NCBI RefSeq assembly: GCF_029269825.1
Contig: NZ_JARJHU010000008.1
Coordinates: forward strand, 310,001-374,000
Length of the DNA stretch: 64,000 nucleotides
Direction of reading: 5' to 3'
Origin: Pedobacter sp. JY14-1
GTDB lineage: Bacteria; Bacteroidota; Bacteroidia; Sphingobacteriales; Sphingobacteriaceae
Part shown: positions 9,126 through 16,991 of the stretch, piece after piece
Layout: each line of letters begins with the position of its first letter
How positions within the stretch are numbered: the first letter of the stretch is position 1
Translations under genes and position numbers: made by a program
Notes under the pieces: model-generated
Database searches by the model: none
Told to the model about the DNA's origin: nothing
What the model saw: the letters and a program-made list of their open reading frames with translations, nothing else

Positions 9126-9392
9126 ATCAAGAAATCAAATTTTACCGAGAGCCAGATCAGCGGGGTTCTGAAAGAACACGCAGGGGGCAAGAAGGCGGCA
9201 GATATCTGTCGTGAGTTGGGCATCAGTCAGAATACGTTTTACCTTTGGAAACGCAAATATGATGGCATGGACGCGGAGATGTTGCGCAAGTACAAGGAGA
9301 TGGAGCGTGAAAATGCTAAGTTAAAGCAGATGTATGCGGAACTAAGCCTTGACCACCGGATCCTAAAGGACGTGATTGAAAAAAAGCTTTAA
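9126..9392 (+). CDS. IS3-family transposase OrfA, lacking an ATG start
   Basis: About 88 codons with the HTH_Tnp_1 pattern (FTESQISGVLKEHAGGKKAA, then GISQNTFYLWKRKYDGMD) and the leucine-zipper tail ending LKDVIEKKL. Where relatives have ATG before KKS, this copy has ATC at 9126-9128, with a TGA two codons upstream and no other ATG before the HTH. The GAA AAA AAG run at 9378-9386 is a likely -1 frameshift site into orfB. The missing start suggests the element is crippled, or initiates at a non-standard codon. Confidence 0.7.
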   Translation: MKKSNFTESQISGVLKEHAGGKKAADICRELGISQNTFYLWKRKYDGMDAEMLRKYKEMERENAKLKQMYAELSLDHRILKDVIEKKL

Positions 9393-9415
9393 GGCCTTGT
9401 CAAAAGCGTGATTTA

Positions 9416-10210
9416 GTGGATGAGATTAGGTGTGAAGCGCAAATCAGCATTGCCAGGGCATGTAAACTTGTCGAACTGGAGAGATCGGGTTATTACTATA
9501 AATCGGTGCGTGACGACAGTGCCGTAGAAGATAAATTACGTGAATATGCAACCAAACTTCCCACGCGTGGCTGCCCGGAATATACCAAGCGGATTCGCAG
9601 GGAGGGTTTTGAGTGGAACCACAAACGAATTGAACGGATCTATGTTAAACTGGGCATGAACAAACGAAGACGGAAAATCAGGCGTAGATTGCCCAACCCG
9701 GAAAAACTTCCTTTGCTGCAACCGCTGGCTCCAAACATTACCTGGAGCGCTGACTTCATGGAAGATCGTTTGGAGAATGGTCGTAAGGTGCGGATATTGA
9801 ACATCATTGATGATTATAACCGTGAAGCCCTGCTATGCCATGCATCCTTTAGCTTTCCTTCCCAGAAAGTTGTCGAGCTGTTCAAGCGAACAATTGAGTG
9901 GTATGGGAAACCAGGTGCTATCAGAACCGATAATGGGACTGAGTTCGTAGCAAAGGCTTTTGCAGGCTTTTGTTCGGACTTCTCGATTCAGCACCAACGG
10001 ATTCAGAAAGGTAAGCCGATGCAGAATGGCTATTGCGAGCGTTTTAATAAGGCATTTCGGGAAGACATCCTTGATGCCTATATTTTCGAGGATTTAGCTC
10101 AAGTTCAGGTGCTTGCTGATGCATGGAAACAGGATTACAACAACAACCATCCACATTCCAGTTTGGGAGACTGCACACCAATTGAATTCAAAGAAAGAAG
10201 AAGTGCATAA
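9416..10210 (+). CDS. IS3-family transposase OrfB (DDE integrase)
   Basis: A 264-residue rve-type integrase core. The DDE residues are seen in WSADFMED, RTDNGTEF and NGYCERFN, and the C-terminus has the usual NNNHPHSSLGDCTPIEF. The GTG at 9416 is only the first standard start in this frame: the frame is open back across the orfA stop (KALRPCQKRDLVDEIRC), so the natural product is probably an OrfAB fusion made by -1 frameshifting. Catalyses element transposition. Confidence 0.85.
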   Translation: MDEIRCEAQISIARACKLVELERSGYYYKSVRDDSAVEDKLREYATKLPTRGCPEYTKRIRREGFEWNHKRIERIYVKLGMNKRRRKIRRRLPNPEKLPLLQPLAPNITWSADFMEDRLENGRKVRILNIIDDYNREALLCHASFSFPSQKVVELFKRTIEWYGKPGAIRTDNGTEFVAKAFAGFCSDFSIQHQRIQKGKPMQNGYCERFNKAFREDILDAYIFEDLAQVQVLADAWKQDYNNNHPHSSLGDCTPIEFKERRSA

Positions 10211-10354
10211 TTGTTTATTTTAGTGCTGTTGGGAAAGTGGGGTATCTACACTTACTCTTGAGTTTGGCTTTCATAATGTCGAAAATTTAATGGTTAACAT
10301 AACTACGATCATCATCTTAATGCGTAAATCTATTCATATTTACCTGACATTTCC

Positions 10355-10549
10355 TCAAAATAACCACTTAAAAATTAATATACATCCTAATACTATACTC
10401 ATCACAGATGCAACGTAGATTTGAATATCATGCCCAAAACTACTTCTGAAACCCGACCTAGTATCCTTTAGCATATTAAAGAATAGCCAAATACCAATAG
10501 TTAAAAATCCAATTCCGCCTACAAAAATCTTTAATTCATTAAAATTCAT
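10355..10549 (-). CDS. Small two-helix membrane protein, possible immunity protein
   Basis: 64 residues with two hydrophobic helices (IFVGGIGFLTIGIWLFF and the C-terminal VASVMSIVLGCILIF) around a charged loop. Its ATG at 10549 lies two bases after the stop (10552-10554) of the alternative reading frame of the RHS tip upstream, the arrangement expected for a toxin/immunity pair. A membrane immunity protein would fit the Ala/Gly-rich, possibly membrane-active tip, but this is inference. Confidence 0.5.
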   Translation of the reverse strand: MNFNELKIFVGGIGFLTIGIWLFFNMLKDTRSGFRSSFGHDIQIYVASVMSIVLGCILIFKWLF

Positions 10550-10630
10550 TTTTATTTTTCATCCTTTGATTTATCATAAACGAAGTCTGCTACTTTACCC
10601 CATGCTTCTGAAATAAAACTTAAAACGCCC

Positions 10631-12646
10631 TTATCTCCTTTTGTAATCTTCCGCATCCGCTGCTTTATCAATAGTTTTCCCTAAAGCTCCTGTAACTCCT
10701 TCAGAAATTATTGTAAAACCAGCATCCTTGTACTTCCCATCATTTACATCAAGAGCAAATTGAATTGCAGTTCCTGCTTTTTCAACAGCTTGTGCATAAG
10801 GGACGACAACTAAGCTACTGCCACCTGTAACTGGTGCTGCTGCATATGCTACGCCAGTTACAGCAGCACCAGTTTGCTCTAATATTGGTGCAGTTTTCCG
10901 TGCCATAAGTTTAGATGCCGGCTTTGTAGCTTTTGCTACAGTTTTCATATCCTCTTTTGTCTCCGTAACCTTTTTAAGTTTTGCGTATCTATCACTCCTT
11001 TCTTCCTGATCAACTTGATTTGAATTGCTGTTATAACCCAATAGTCTAAATACAGCATCCCGAGCTTTTGTCGCCCAACTTGATGGATCTCCAGGCCCCG
11101 TTGGCCTCATCCCATCCGGATCAATAAACTTGATCGGGTTGTCAAAGGCATAGTTGTAAGTGCTGTGCCTGCGCATCTTCTCCGCCAACGGATCTACACT
11201 CTGCCACCTGGCAATCACCGGGTCATAGAACCTGGCCCCATAGTCATACATATTTGAAAGAACGTCCTGCTCCTCTTTGCCGTTATAAAGATAATTATTT
11301 TTTGTTCCCGATATGTAAGTGATCGTATCCAGGCCGAAGGCATAATACTCATTCTCCTGGATCACCCTGGCGGTGCCGCCATTGTTGTCAAACGATACCC
11401 TCGCGTTGCCCAGATGATCCTTAAGGTTGTATTCATAGCTGTAGGTACTGCCGTTCTTCAAGGCGCGCCCTTCCTCGGTCGCAAAGAAGTCCAGGTTGCC
11501 CCCGGTGTACTGGATACCGCTGATGTATTCCCGGGTAACCGTACCCTGTACCGATTTCAACTTCGTGCCCGTCGCATCGTAGGTATAGGCAGCGTTGCCG
11601 CTGCTCCTGGTCACGCTTTGAGGAAGGTTCAGCCGGTTGTAGCTGATCGTCACGCCACGTTTGGTATCTGTAAGCGCATTGCCGTTACCGTCATAGGTAT
11701 AGCTGCCGGTTATCGCCCCCGAGGTACTGCTCAACAGGTTGCTCATCCCGCCGTTCGCATAGGTATAGCTGGTCGGGGTATTGGTTGAAACCCCGCGCTT
11801 TAAGCTCAGGATGTTGCCCATCTTGTCGTACACCAGTTCCTCGTTCAGGGTAGAGTAAGGCAGGGACAGGGACATCACCCCCGATGATTTGGCACTTCCG
11901 CCAGCTACGCGCGATACTGCGCCGCTGTCATCGATGGGGCCGAAGTTATAAGAGGTTTTGGTCAGCCGGTTCAGTGCATCGTACGTATAATTGAAATACT
12001 TGTCGCCGCTGTATTGACCGATGTAGTTGTAACGAAGGATGTTGCCGTTGGGCTCATAGGTGAGCTTCTGTGTGAAAAGAGGGGCAGTAGACGACTTCAG
12101 CCAGTCACGGTTTGTGTAGACATAGCTAATGGTCTGAAGGAACGAACTGCCACTGTTAGTACTGTGCAGGTTCTTCTTATACACATGCCCCAGATCATCG
12201 TATTCCAACCTGGACAACAATGTGCGGGTACCGCTGCCAATCGTCTGCCAGCTGTCTACCTTCCTGCCCCGATGGTCGTAGGTGTACTCGTCCAGTGTCT
12301 TTAACTGCTCGGTTCCGCCTACCTTATGGCTTCTTGTGGCGGTAGGCACTGCCCCGGTAAAATCGTAGGTAGTGCTGATCTCGTCGTAATTGCCTGCTAC
12401 TACTGTGCTTCCCTTGTAGTGCTGCTTAAAGGCATGGCTGACCTTGCCGTCCCGGTCATAGTAGTTCACCACCCACAGCATGTTAGCCGTGTCCAGTACG
12501 TTTATCTTGGTGTATGCCATAAAATACTGGCCTTTCCCGGTGACAGTTAGATTCATAATTTTAAACTGCTGGAGTTTTTGGTGACTTACACCAAGATCGT
12601 AAATGCCTTCAGCATTACTGATTACCTTATCGGGCATCCCGATCAT
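10631..12646 (-). CDS. N-terminally truncated RHS protein with its own tip (orphan cassette)
   Basis: 671 codons. After about 50 unrelated residues it aligns with the intact RHS1 protein from NMLWVVNYYDRDGKVSHAFK onward, roughly 90% identical in DNA over the core, through YDYGARFYDPVIARWQSVDP to NPIKFIDPDGM. It lacks the signal peptide and the first 500 residues, so it is unlikely to be exported alone. The tip (about 155 residues) is Ala-rich and unlike RHS1. The frame ends DAEDYKRR, but a neighbouring frame continues ITKGDKGVLSFISEAWGKVA to a stop at 10552, so a one-base frameshift near 10660 probably shortened it. A terminator lies upstream. Likely a silent donor cassette. Confidence 0.75.
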   Translation of the reverse strand: MIGMPDKVISNAEGIYDLGVSHQKLQQFKIMNLTVTGKGQYFMAYTKINVLDTANMLWVVNYYDRDGKVSHAFKQHYKGSTVVAGNYDEISTTYDFTGAVPTATRSHKVGGTEQLKTLDEYTYDHRGRKVDSWQTIGSGTRTLLSRLEYDDLGHVYKKNLHSTNSGSSFLQTISYVYTNRDWLKSSTAPLFTQKLTYEPNGNILRYNYIGQYSGDKYFNYTYDALNRLTKTSYNFGPIDDSGAVSRVAGGSAKSSGVMSLSLPYSTLNEELVYDKMGNILSLKRGVSTNTPTSYTYANGGMSNLLSSTSGAITGSYTYDGNGNALTDTKRGVTISYNRLNLPQSVTRSSGNAAYTYDATGTKLKSVQGTVTREYISGIQYTGGNLDFFATEEGRALKNGSTYSYEYNLKDHLGNARVSFDNNGGTARVIQENEYYAFGLDTITYISGTKNNYLYNGKEEQDVLSNMYDYGARFYDPVIARWQSVDPLAEKMRRHSTYNYAFDNPIKFIDPDGMRPTGPGDPSSWATKARDAVFRLLGYNSNSNQVDQEERSDRYAKLKKVTETKEDMKTVAKATKPASKLMARKTAPILEQTGAAVTGVAYAAAPVTGGSSLVVVPYAQAVEKAGTAIQFALDVNDGKYKDAGFTIISEGVTGALGKTIDKAADAEDYKRR

Positions 12647-12761
12647 ATAATTATTGATAAAGGCTTAATCACAGAGGTCATGCCGGTCGCTTCGTTAAAC
12701 CTAAATTTCGCAGGGTTTTCTTCCTTCGCCCCGAGCGAAGGCAAGCAGGTATAAAAACAAC

Positions 12762-12793
12762 AACAGGCTGCATAAGTGTTTATGCAGCCTGTT
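12762..12793 (-). terminator. Intrinsic terminator, 14-bp perfect stem
   Basis: Arms 12762-12775 and 12780-12793 are exact reverse complements with a 4-base loop. The minus-strand 3' side continues GTTGTTGTTTTTATACC, a U-rich tail. It would end transcription coming from the RHS1 operon and isolate the orphan RHS copy below. A second, smaller hairpin (12723-12741) follows. The remainder of the 12647-12888 gap shows no gene. Confidence 0.7.
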
Positions 12794-12888
12794 AGCTAAT
12801 TAGCAAACTTGACTATCAGATAAACATCAAAGCTTGCTTCAATAAACAGACTATGGTCACAAGCGACAAGCTCGCATCAGCCTGGAGG

Positions 12889-13089
12889 TTATTTATAGTC
12901 ATCGCCAATTAATCCACTAAACTTCAAAATGGCCTTAATATTCTCTTCGCCCAAATCAACTGCTTTAAGTATTGAAATAGCTGACTCAATATCCTTTTCC
13001 TTCACGGCTTCGTAATACCCGTCAGATAATCCGCTAACATATAAGCGTTCATTAACTGTCATTCCTGAATATTCATTTTTGCTATCCAT
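12889..13089 (-). CDS. Small acidic protein, candidate immunity protein
   Basis: 66 residues, mostly helical, with NERLYVSGLSDGYYEAVKEK and a C-terminal DLGEENIKAILKF helix. Small proteins of this type occur next to contact-toxin tips, but I cannot name a family. It is co-directional with RHS1 and its Imm27-like gene (93 bases downstream of the latter) and is followed by a strong terminator, so it is the last gene of the RHS1 transcript. It may protect against a tip no longer present here. Confidence 0.5.
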   Translation of the reverse strand: MDSKNEYSGMTVNERLYVSGLSDGYYEAVKEKDIESAISILKAVDLGEENIKAILKFSGLIGDDYK

Positions 13090-13182
13090 TATTCGCTTAG
13101 GGCCTCCTTAAAACAACTTTTGCACCGTCTAAGATCAAGCAATTTTTATTTCATTCAACTATCATCATAAGGTTAGAATTGC

Positions 13183-13461
13183 CTATATAGCGTATTTTGA
13201 TCCAGCATCTTCTTTTGATAATTGTATTAATGAAGGAGGGCCGCCCCCTTGCAATTCACTATGTTCATAAATTAGCTCCCAATATCTCATATCTTCTGGG
13301 TCTTGGTATAAAACGTCCCAGCCACTTTGATCCGAGGTTATACGCGTTAAGTGGTTATCACGTAGCCAATATATTCTCTTACATTGTTCATCCTCTACCA
13401 TTTTTTGACCATTAAAAGTCCAATTACCTGTAATTTTTTTTTCGCTTGAATTTATCATCAT
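13183..13461 (-). CDS. Immunity protein, Imm27-like
   Basis: 92 residues. The pattern ITGNWTFNG, CKRIYWL, GWDVLYQDPEDMRYWELIY and HGGGPP-like QGGGPPSL is what I recall for the Imm27 family of polymorphic toxin immunity proteins. Its ATG overlaps the RHS1 stop codon by four bases (ATGA), so toxin and immunity are translationally coupled. It has no signal peptide, so it should act in the cytoplasm against the RHS1 tip. The name comes from memory of the motif, not a search. Confidence 0.7.
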   Translation of the reverse strand: MMINSSEKKITGNWTFNGQKMVEDEQCKRIYWLRDNHLTRITSDQSGWDVLYQDPEDMRYWELIYEHSELQGGGPPSLIQLSKEDAGSKYAI

Positions 13462-16400
13462 GGTATTACATTTTTTGTTGCATTAGCAGGTATTGGTTGA
13501 TTCGGGATCGTAAACTCTCTCGCACCTCCCATCGTTCTACCAAAACCTACAAATCCGGGATCAGATCTATATATTGGAGTCGCAATCCCTCCAGTTGGAG
13601 TAGGAAAGGTAAAAATAGTAAATCCAGTTTGACTTTCAGGAATTGCAAGCTTAGTCGCTATCTGACTAGAATTTAAACCCTTGATATCGCTAGCAGCAGT
13701 TACAAATACATCAGGAGTACCAGGCTTTCCCAATGTAGTAATACCATCCGCAGTAGGAACAACTCTCGCTAACTCGTTTGGCACCGGATTGTTAGCTTTC
13801 GGAATTAACGCTTTCGTACCTCCAATAGCCTCGCCTGCTGCTGCCGTAGCAAGAACAGTGGCAGTATTAGCTGTTTCGCGACCAATGATATTCCCAAAAG
13901 CTTTACCATCACCTTGAATAATTGCTTTGGCTGCCGCAAACTCAGTCTTTAACACATGTGCTCCGGGAGATTTTGTAACTGGTGACACCAACAGTTCTCC
14001 TACGGACATACTTTTAACATTATTTACAACAGCTCTAGCAGTAGCTCCCGGATTCTGAACTGCATGAGCTATAGATTTGAAATAGCCTTTAAAAGAATTT
14101 TTAGCAGAAGCCCAGGTATCACTCAGGAAATTTGGACCTGGCCACATACCATCGGGATCAATGAAGTAGATTGGATTATCAAACGCATAAGCATAAGGAG
14201 ACCATCTTCTACCTTGCTCAGCCAACGGATCCACACTCTGCCACCTCCCAATCACCGGGTCGTAGAACCTCGCCCCGTAGTCATACATATTTGAAAGAAC
14301 GTCCTGCTCCTCTTTACCGTTATAAAGATAATTATTTTTCGTTCCCGATATGTAATTGATCGTATCTAATCCAAAAGCATAATACTCATTCTCCTGGATC
14401 ACCCGGGCTGCCCCCGTCGTCGGGTGCTTATCAAACGATACCCTTACGTTGCCAAGATGGTCTGTCAGATTGTACTCGTAACTGTACGTGCTTCCGTTCT
14501 TCAGCGCACGCCCTTCTTCGGTAGCAAAGAACTCCAGGTTGCCTCCGGTGTACTGGATGCCATCGATATACTCCCTGGTCACCGTACCCTGTACCGATTT
14601 CAGCTTCGTACCCGTCGCATCGTAAGTGTAAGCAGCATTGCCACCACTACTCCTGGTCACGCTTTGAGGAAGGTTCAGCCGGTTGTAGCTGATCGAGGTG
14701 ACCCCACGCTTACCATCCGTAAGCGCATTGCCATTGCCGTCATACGTATAGCTGCCTGCAACCGCGCCGGAGGTACTGCTCAAAAGGTTGCTCATCCCAC
14801 CGTTCGCGTAAGTATAGCTGATCGGGGTGTTGGTAGACAGTCCCCGCTTTAAGCTCAGGATGTTGCCCATCTTGTCGTAACTAATCTCCTCATTCAGCTT
14901 GTTTGCCGTTACCGTCCCCCCTGAGCCTGAGGTAGCATAGGTTGAACTGATCAGCCGGTCCAGCTTATCGTAGCCGTAAGTAAAACTGCGGCTGCCGCCG
15001 TATTGCCCAGTATAGCTGAACGTAGAGATATTGCCATTCGGCTGAAAGGTGGTATTTATAGCCAATAGCGGGGCAGTCATGCTCTTCGCCCAGTCACGGG
15101 TGTTATACGCATAGGTAATCGTCTGGAGGAACGAGCTGCCACTGTTAGAGCTGTGCAGGTTCTTCTTGTACACATGCCCCAGGTCATCGTATTCCAGCCT
15201 GGACAACAATGTCCGGGTACCACTGCCGATCGTCTGCCAGCTGTCTACCTTCCTGCCCCGATGGTCGTAGGTGTATTCGTCCAGTGTCTTTAACTGTTCG
15301 GTTCCGGCTACCTTGTGGCTTCTTGTGGCAGAAAGTACCGCCCCGGTAAAGTCGTACGTAGTGCTGATCTCGTCGTAATTGCCCGCTACTACTGTGCTTC
15401 CCTTGTAGTGCTGCTTAAAGGCATGGCTGACCTTGCCGTCCCGGTCATAGTAGTTCACCGTCCACAGCATATTGGTAGTACCCAGTACGTTCACCTTGCT
15501 GCCGGTAAGCAGGCCCCTGGTCATCGCAGAGGCATCGCTGCCGCTGTAAGGGTATGGATTGCCCCCTGGAAAATTGTAGTCGTCGTAATAATTAATGGAA
15601 AGGGTTACCGCCAGGGTAGTCGGGTAAGTAACGCTGGTATAGCCGGTACCAGTGGCGGTACGGGTCTCATACTGGCTGGCTACTGCATCGGCACTGCTCT
15701 GAATAGCACCTAAGTAACTGGTGCCTGCTGTACTGCCCGTGTGGGTATAGATGCCGGTTACGACTGAACGTCCCTGCCCGTCATATTTGCTGATACTCCA
15801 TTCCTGCGGCGCCTTCATCCGCTGCACTGAGTCCTGCGTCATGATCACCTGGTTCAGCTTGTTGTACACCATAAACTCCCAGCCCTTGCCGGGTACTTTT
15901 TTGGCGATCATCCGGTTCTGGTCATCGTAACGGTACTGGTAGCACAGGTTGTCCAGCGTGCTCTGGCTGGGAATACCATCTGCGTCCGCCTCAACCTTTG
16001 GTGGAAGCACGAAGCTCAGGTTGCCCAGGTCGTCATATACGTAATAGGTTGAAAGCGTCTCCTGGATCGATCCTACTATATTGAAATGCCGCCGCAGGAT
16101 CACCCGGTCGTCTTTGTCCTTGTACTCGTGCACCGTTCCCGCCAAGTACGCCAGGGCAACGTTCTCATTTTTGAAGCTGTTGATCAAAATTTCACTGCCA
16201 CTGTATTTGGCATTGCCGGTCCTGGTCAGTTTTCGGGCCCCGGTGGAGGAATTGACCAGCACATCATATCTGGCCACATCATTAGTCCCCATCAACGTAG
16301 CATACTTTGTTGTCTTATCAGAGCCGATCTCATAACCGGCACCATAGCTCTGTTCCCGAATCCGGTTCAGTCGTGAACCATCAAATACCGTCCGGTGCAC

Positions 16401-16964
16401 TGGCTCAGCATTGGCCTCCATAGACAGCGGAATGTTGGCAGATGAATAGTAGCTCTCGACATTGAAGCTAAAGCCCTTTGTAAAGAAGTTTTTCTTTCCC
16501 GAGGTATAGGCGAAGGACAAGTACTTATTTGCCTGCCGGTCTGCATCGTCGTATTCAGTAATCGTGATCACATCTTTAAAATCAGGGGTACTCTTCACGT
16601 TCTGGGTTTCTACCAGTTGCCCATAATGGTTTAGAGTCTGTACATCCACTATCACCTGGTTGATGCCATTCTTTGGATCCGAAGGTTCAATGATCCCCGG
16701 CACTCTGGTCGTATAGCTGACAATAGTATTCATTGAGGGGTTCAGGGCATAATTGAGCTCTCCGCCGGGGTTTGAGCTGATATAAGCCCTGAATTCTGCC
16801 CCTGCCTTTACCTCAAAACCTTCACTCAAGGTAATGCTCGTATTTGCAGTAATTTCCTTTTGCTTCTCGTATTTGGAAATCACCTTGTTTTGCTGGGCAG
16901 GCACTAGTCCCGGTATCATACAGAGCAGGCCAAGTGAGGTCATCACTTTTAATATCGTTTTCAT
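13458..16964 (-). CDS. RHS-repeat toxin RHS1 (DUF6443 N-terminus, RHS core, variable tip)
   Basis: 1168 residues with a signal peptide (cleavage near LVPAQQ), an N-terminal beta region typical of Bacteroidota DUF6443 proteins, many YD/RHS repeats (YDDLGNLSFVLPPK, YTYDGNGNALTD), and the RHS-associated core YDYGARFYDPVIGRWQSVDP at about 893, ending NPIYFIDPDGM near 938, where RHS/TcC shells are known to cut themselves. The remaining 230 residues are the variable tip: an Ala-rich linker and a domain with PTPTGGIATPIYRSDPGF and GFGRTMGGAREF, resembling tips annotated polymorphic toxin type 10 (uncertain). Last large gene of operon 1; immunity gene overlaps. Sec-exported, not T6SS-like: no PAAR. 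Confidence 0.9.
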   Translation of the reverse strand: MKTILKVMTSLGLLCMIPGLVPAQQNKVISKYEKQKEITANTSITLSEGFEVKAGAEFRAYISSNPGGELNYALNPSMNTIVSYTTRVPGIIEPSDPKNGINQVIVDVQTLNHYGQLVETQNVKSTPDFKDVITITEYDDADRQANKYLSFAYTSGKKNFFTKGFSFNVESYYSSANIPLSMEANAEPVHRTVFDGSRLNRIREQSYGAGYEIGSDKTTKYATLMGTNDVARYDVLVNSSTGARKLTRTGNAKYSGSEILINSFKNENVALAYLAGTVHEYKDKDDRVILRRHFNIVGSIQETLSTYYVYDDLGNLSFVLPPKVEADADGIPSQSTLDNLCYQYRYDDQNRMIAKKVPGKGWEFMVYNKLNQVIMTQDSVQRMKAPQEWSISKYDGQGRSVVTGIYTHTGSTAGTSYLGAIQSSADAVASQYETRTATGTGYTSVTYPTTLAVTLSINYYDDYNFPGGNPYPYSGSDASAMTRGLLTGSKVNVLGTTNMLWTVNYYDRDGKVSHAFKQHYKGSTVVAGNYDEISTTYDFTGAVLSATRSHKVAGTEQLKTLDEYTYDHRGRKVDSWQTIGSGTRTLLSRLEYDDLGHVYKKNLHSSNSGSSFLQTITYAYNTRDWAKSMTAPLLAINTTFQPNGNISTFSYTGQYGGSRSFTYGYDKLDRLISSTYATSGSGGTVTANKLNEEISYDKMGNILSLKRGLSTNTPISYTYANGGMSNLLSSTSGAVAGSYTYDGNGNALTDGKRGVTSISYNRLNLPQSVTRSSGGNAAYTYDATGTKLKSVQGTVTREYIDGIQYTGGNLEFFATEEGRALKNGSTYSYEYNLTDHLGNVRVSFDKHPTTGAARVIQENEYYAFGLDTINYISGTKNNYLYNGKEEQDVLSNMYDYGARFYDPVIGRWQSVDPLAEQGRRWSPYAYAFDNPIYFIDPDGMWPGPNFLSDTWASAKNSFKGYFKSIAHAVQNPGATARAVVNNVKSMSVGELLVSPVTKSPGAHVLKTEFAAAKAIIQGDGKAFGNIIGRETANTATVLATAAAGEAIGGTKALIPKANNPVPNELARVVPTADGITTLGKPGTPDVFVTAASDIKGLNSSQIATKLAIPESQTGFTIFTFPTPTGGIATPIYRSDPGFVGFGRTMGGAREFTIPNQPIPANATKNVIP

Positions 16965-16991
16965 AATCGCTGTTTTTGATGGTTACTGGTA

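Larger units (their letters stand above)
9071..10250 (+). mobile_element. IS3-family insertion sequence (about 1.18 kb)
   Basis: The ends are imperfect inverted repeats of about 25 bp: left TGTAAGTCCCCCCAAAACTC at 9071, right end reading TGTAGATACCCCACTTTCCC inward from 10250. Between them lie orfA (HTH/leucine-zipper protein) and orfB (DDE integrase) joined by an A-rich slippery site, the classic IS3 layout. The flanking triplets CTC and CTT would be a 3-bp target duplication with one substitution. Inserted in a small minus-strand gene. Confidence 0.85.
8945..10274 (-). pseudogene. Small Lys-rich gene (48 codons) split by an IS3-type insertion
   Basis: The 5' part (ATG at 10274 to 10251) reads MKAKLKSK; the 3' part (9070 to 8945) continues in frame with VITFLKGKGLDYY and ends EEYAQKY. 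The element 9071-10250 lies between. Removing it with one copy of a 3-bp target (AAG/GAG, one mismatch) restores a continuous 48-codon frame. It follows the small membrane protein gene at 10355-10549 by 80 bases, so it belonged to the same toxin/immunity cassette. Function unknown. Confidence 0.6.
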
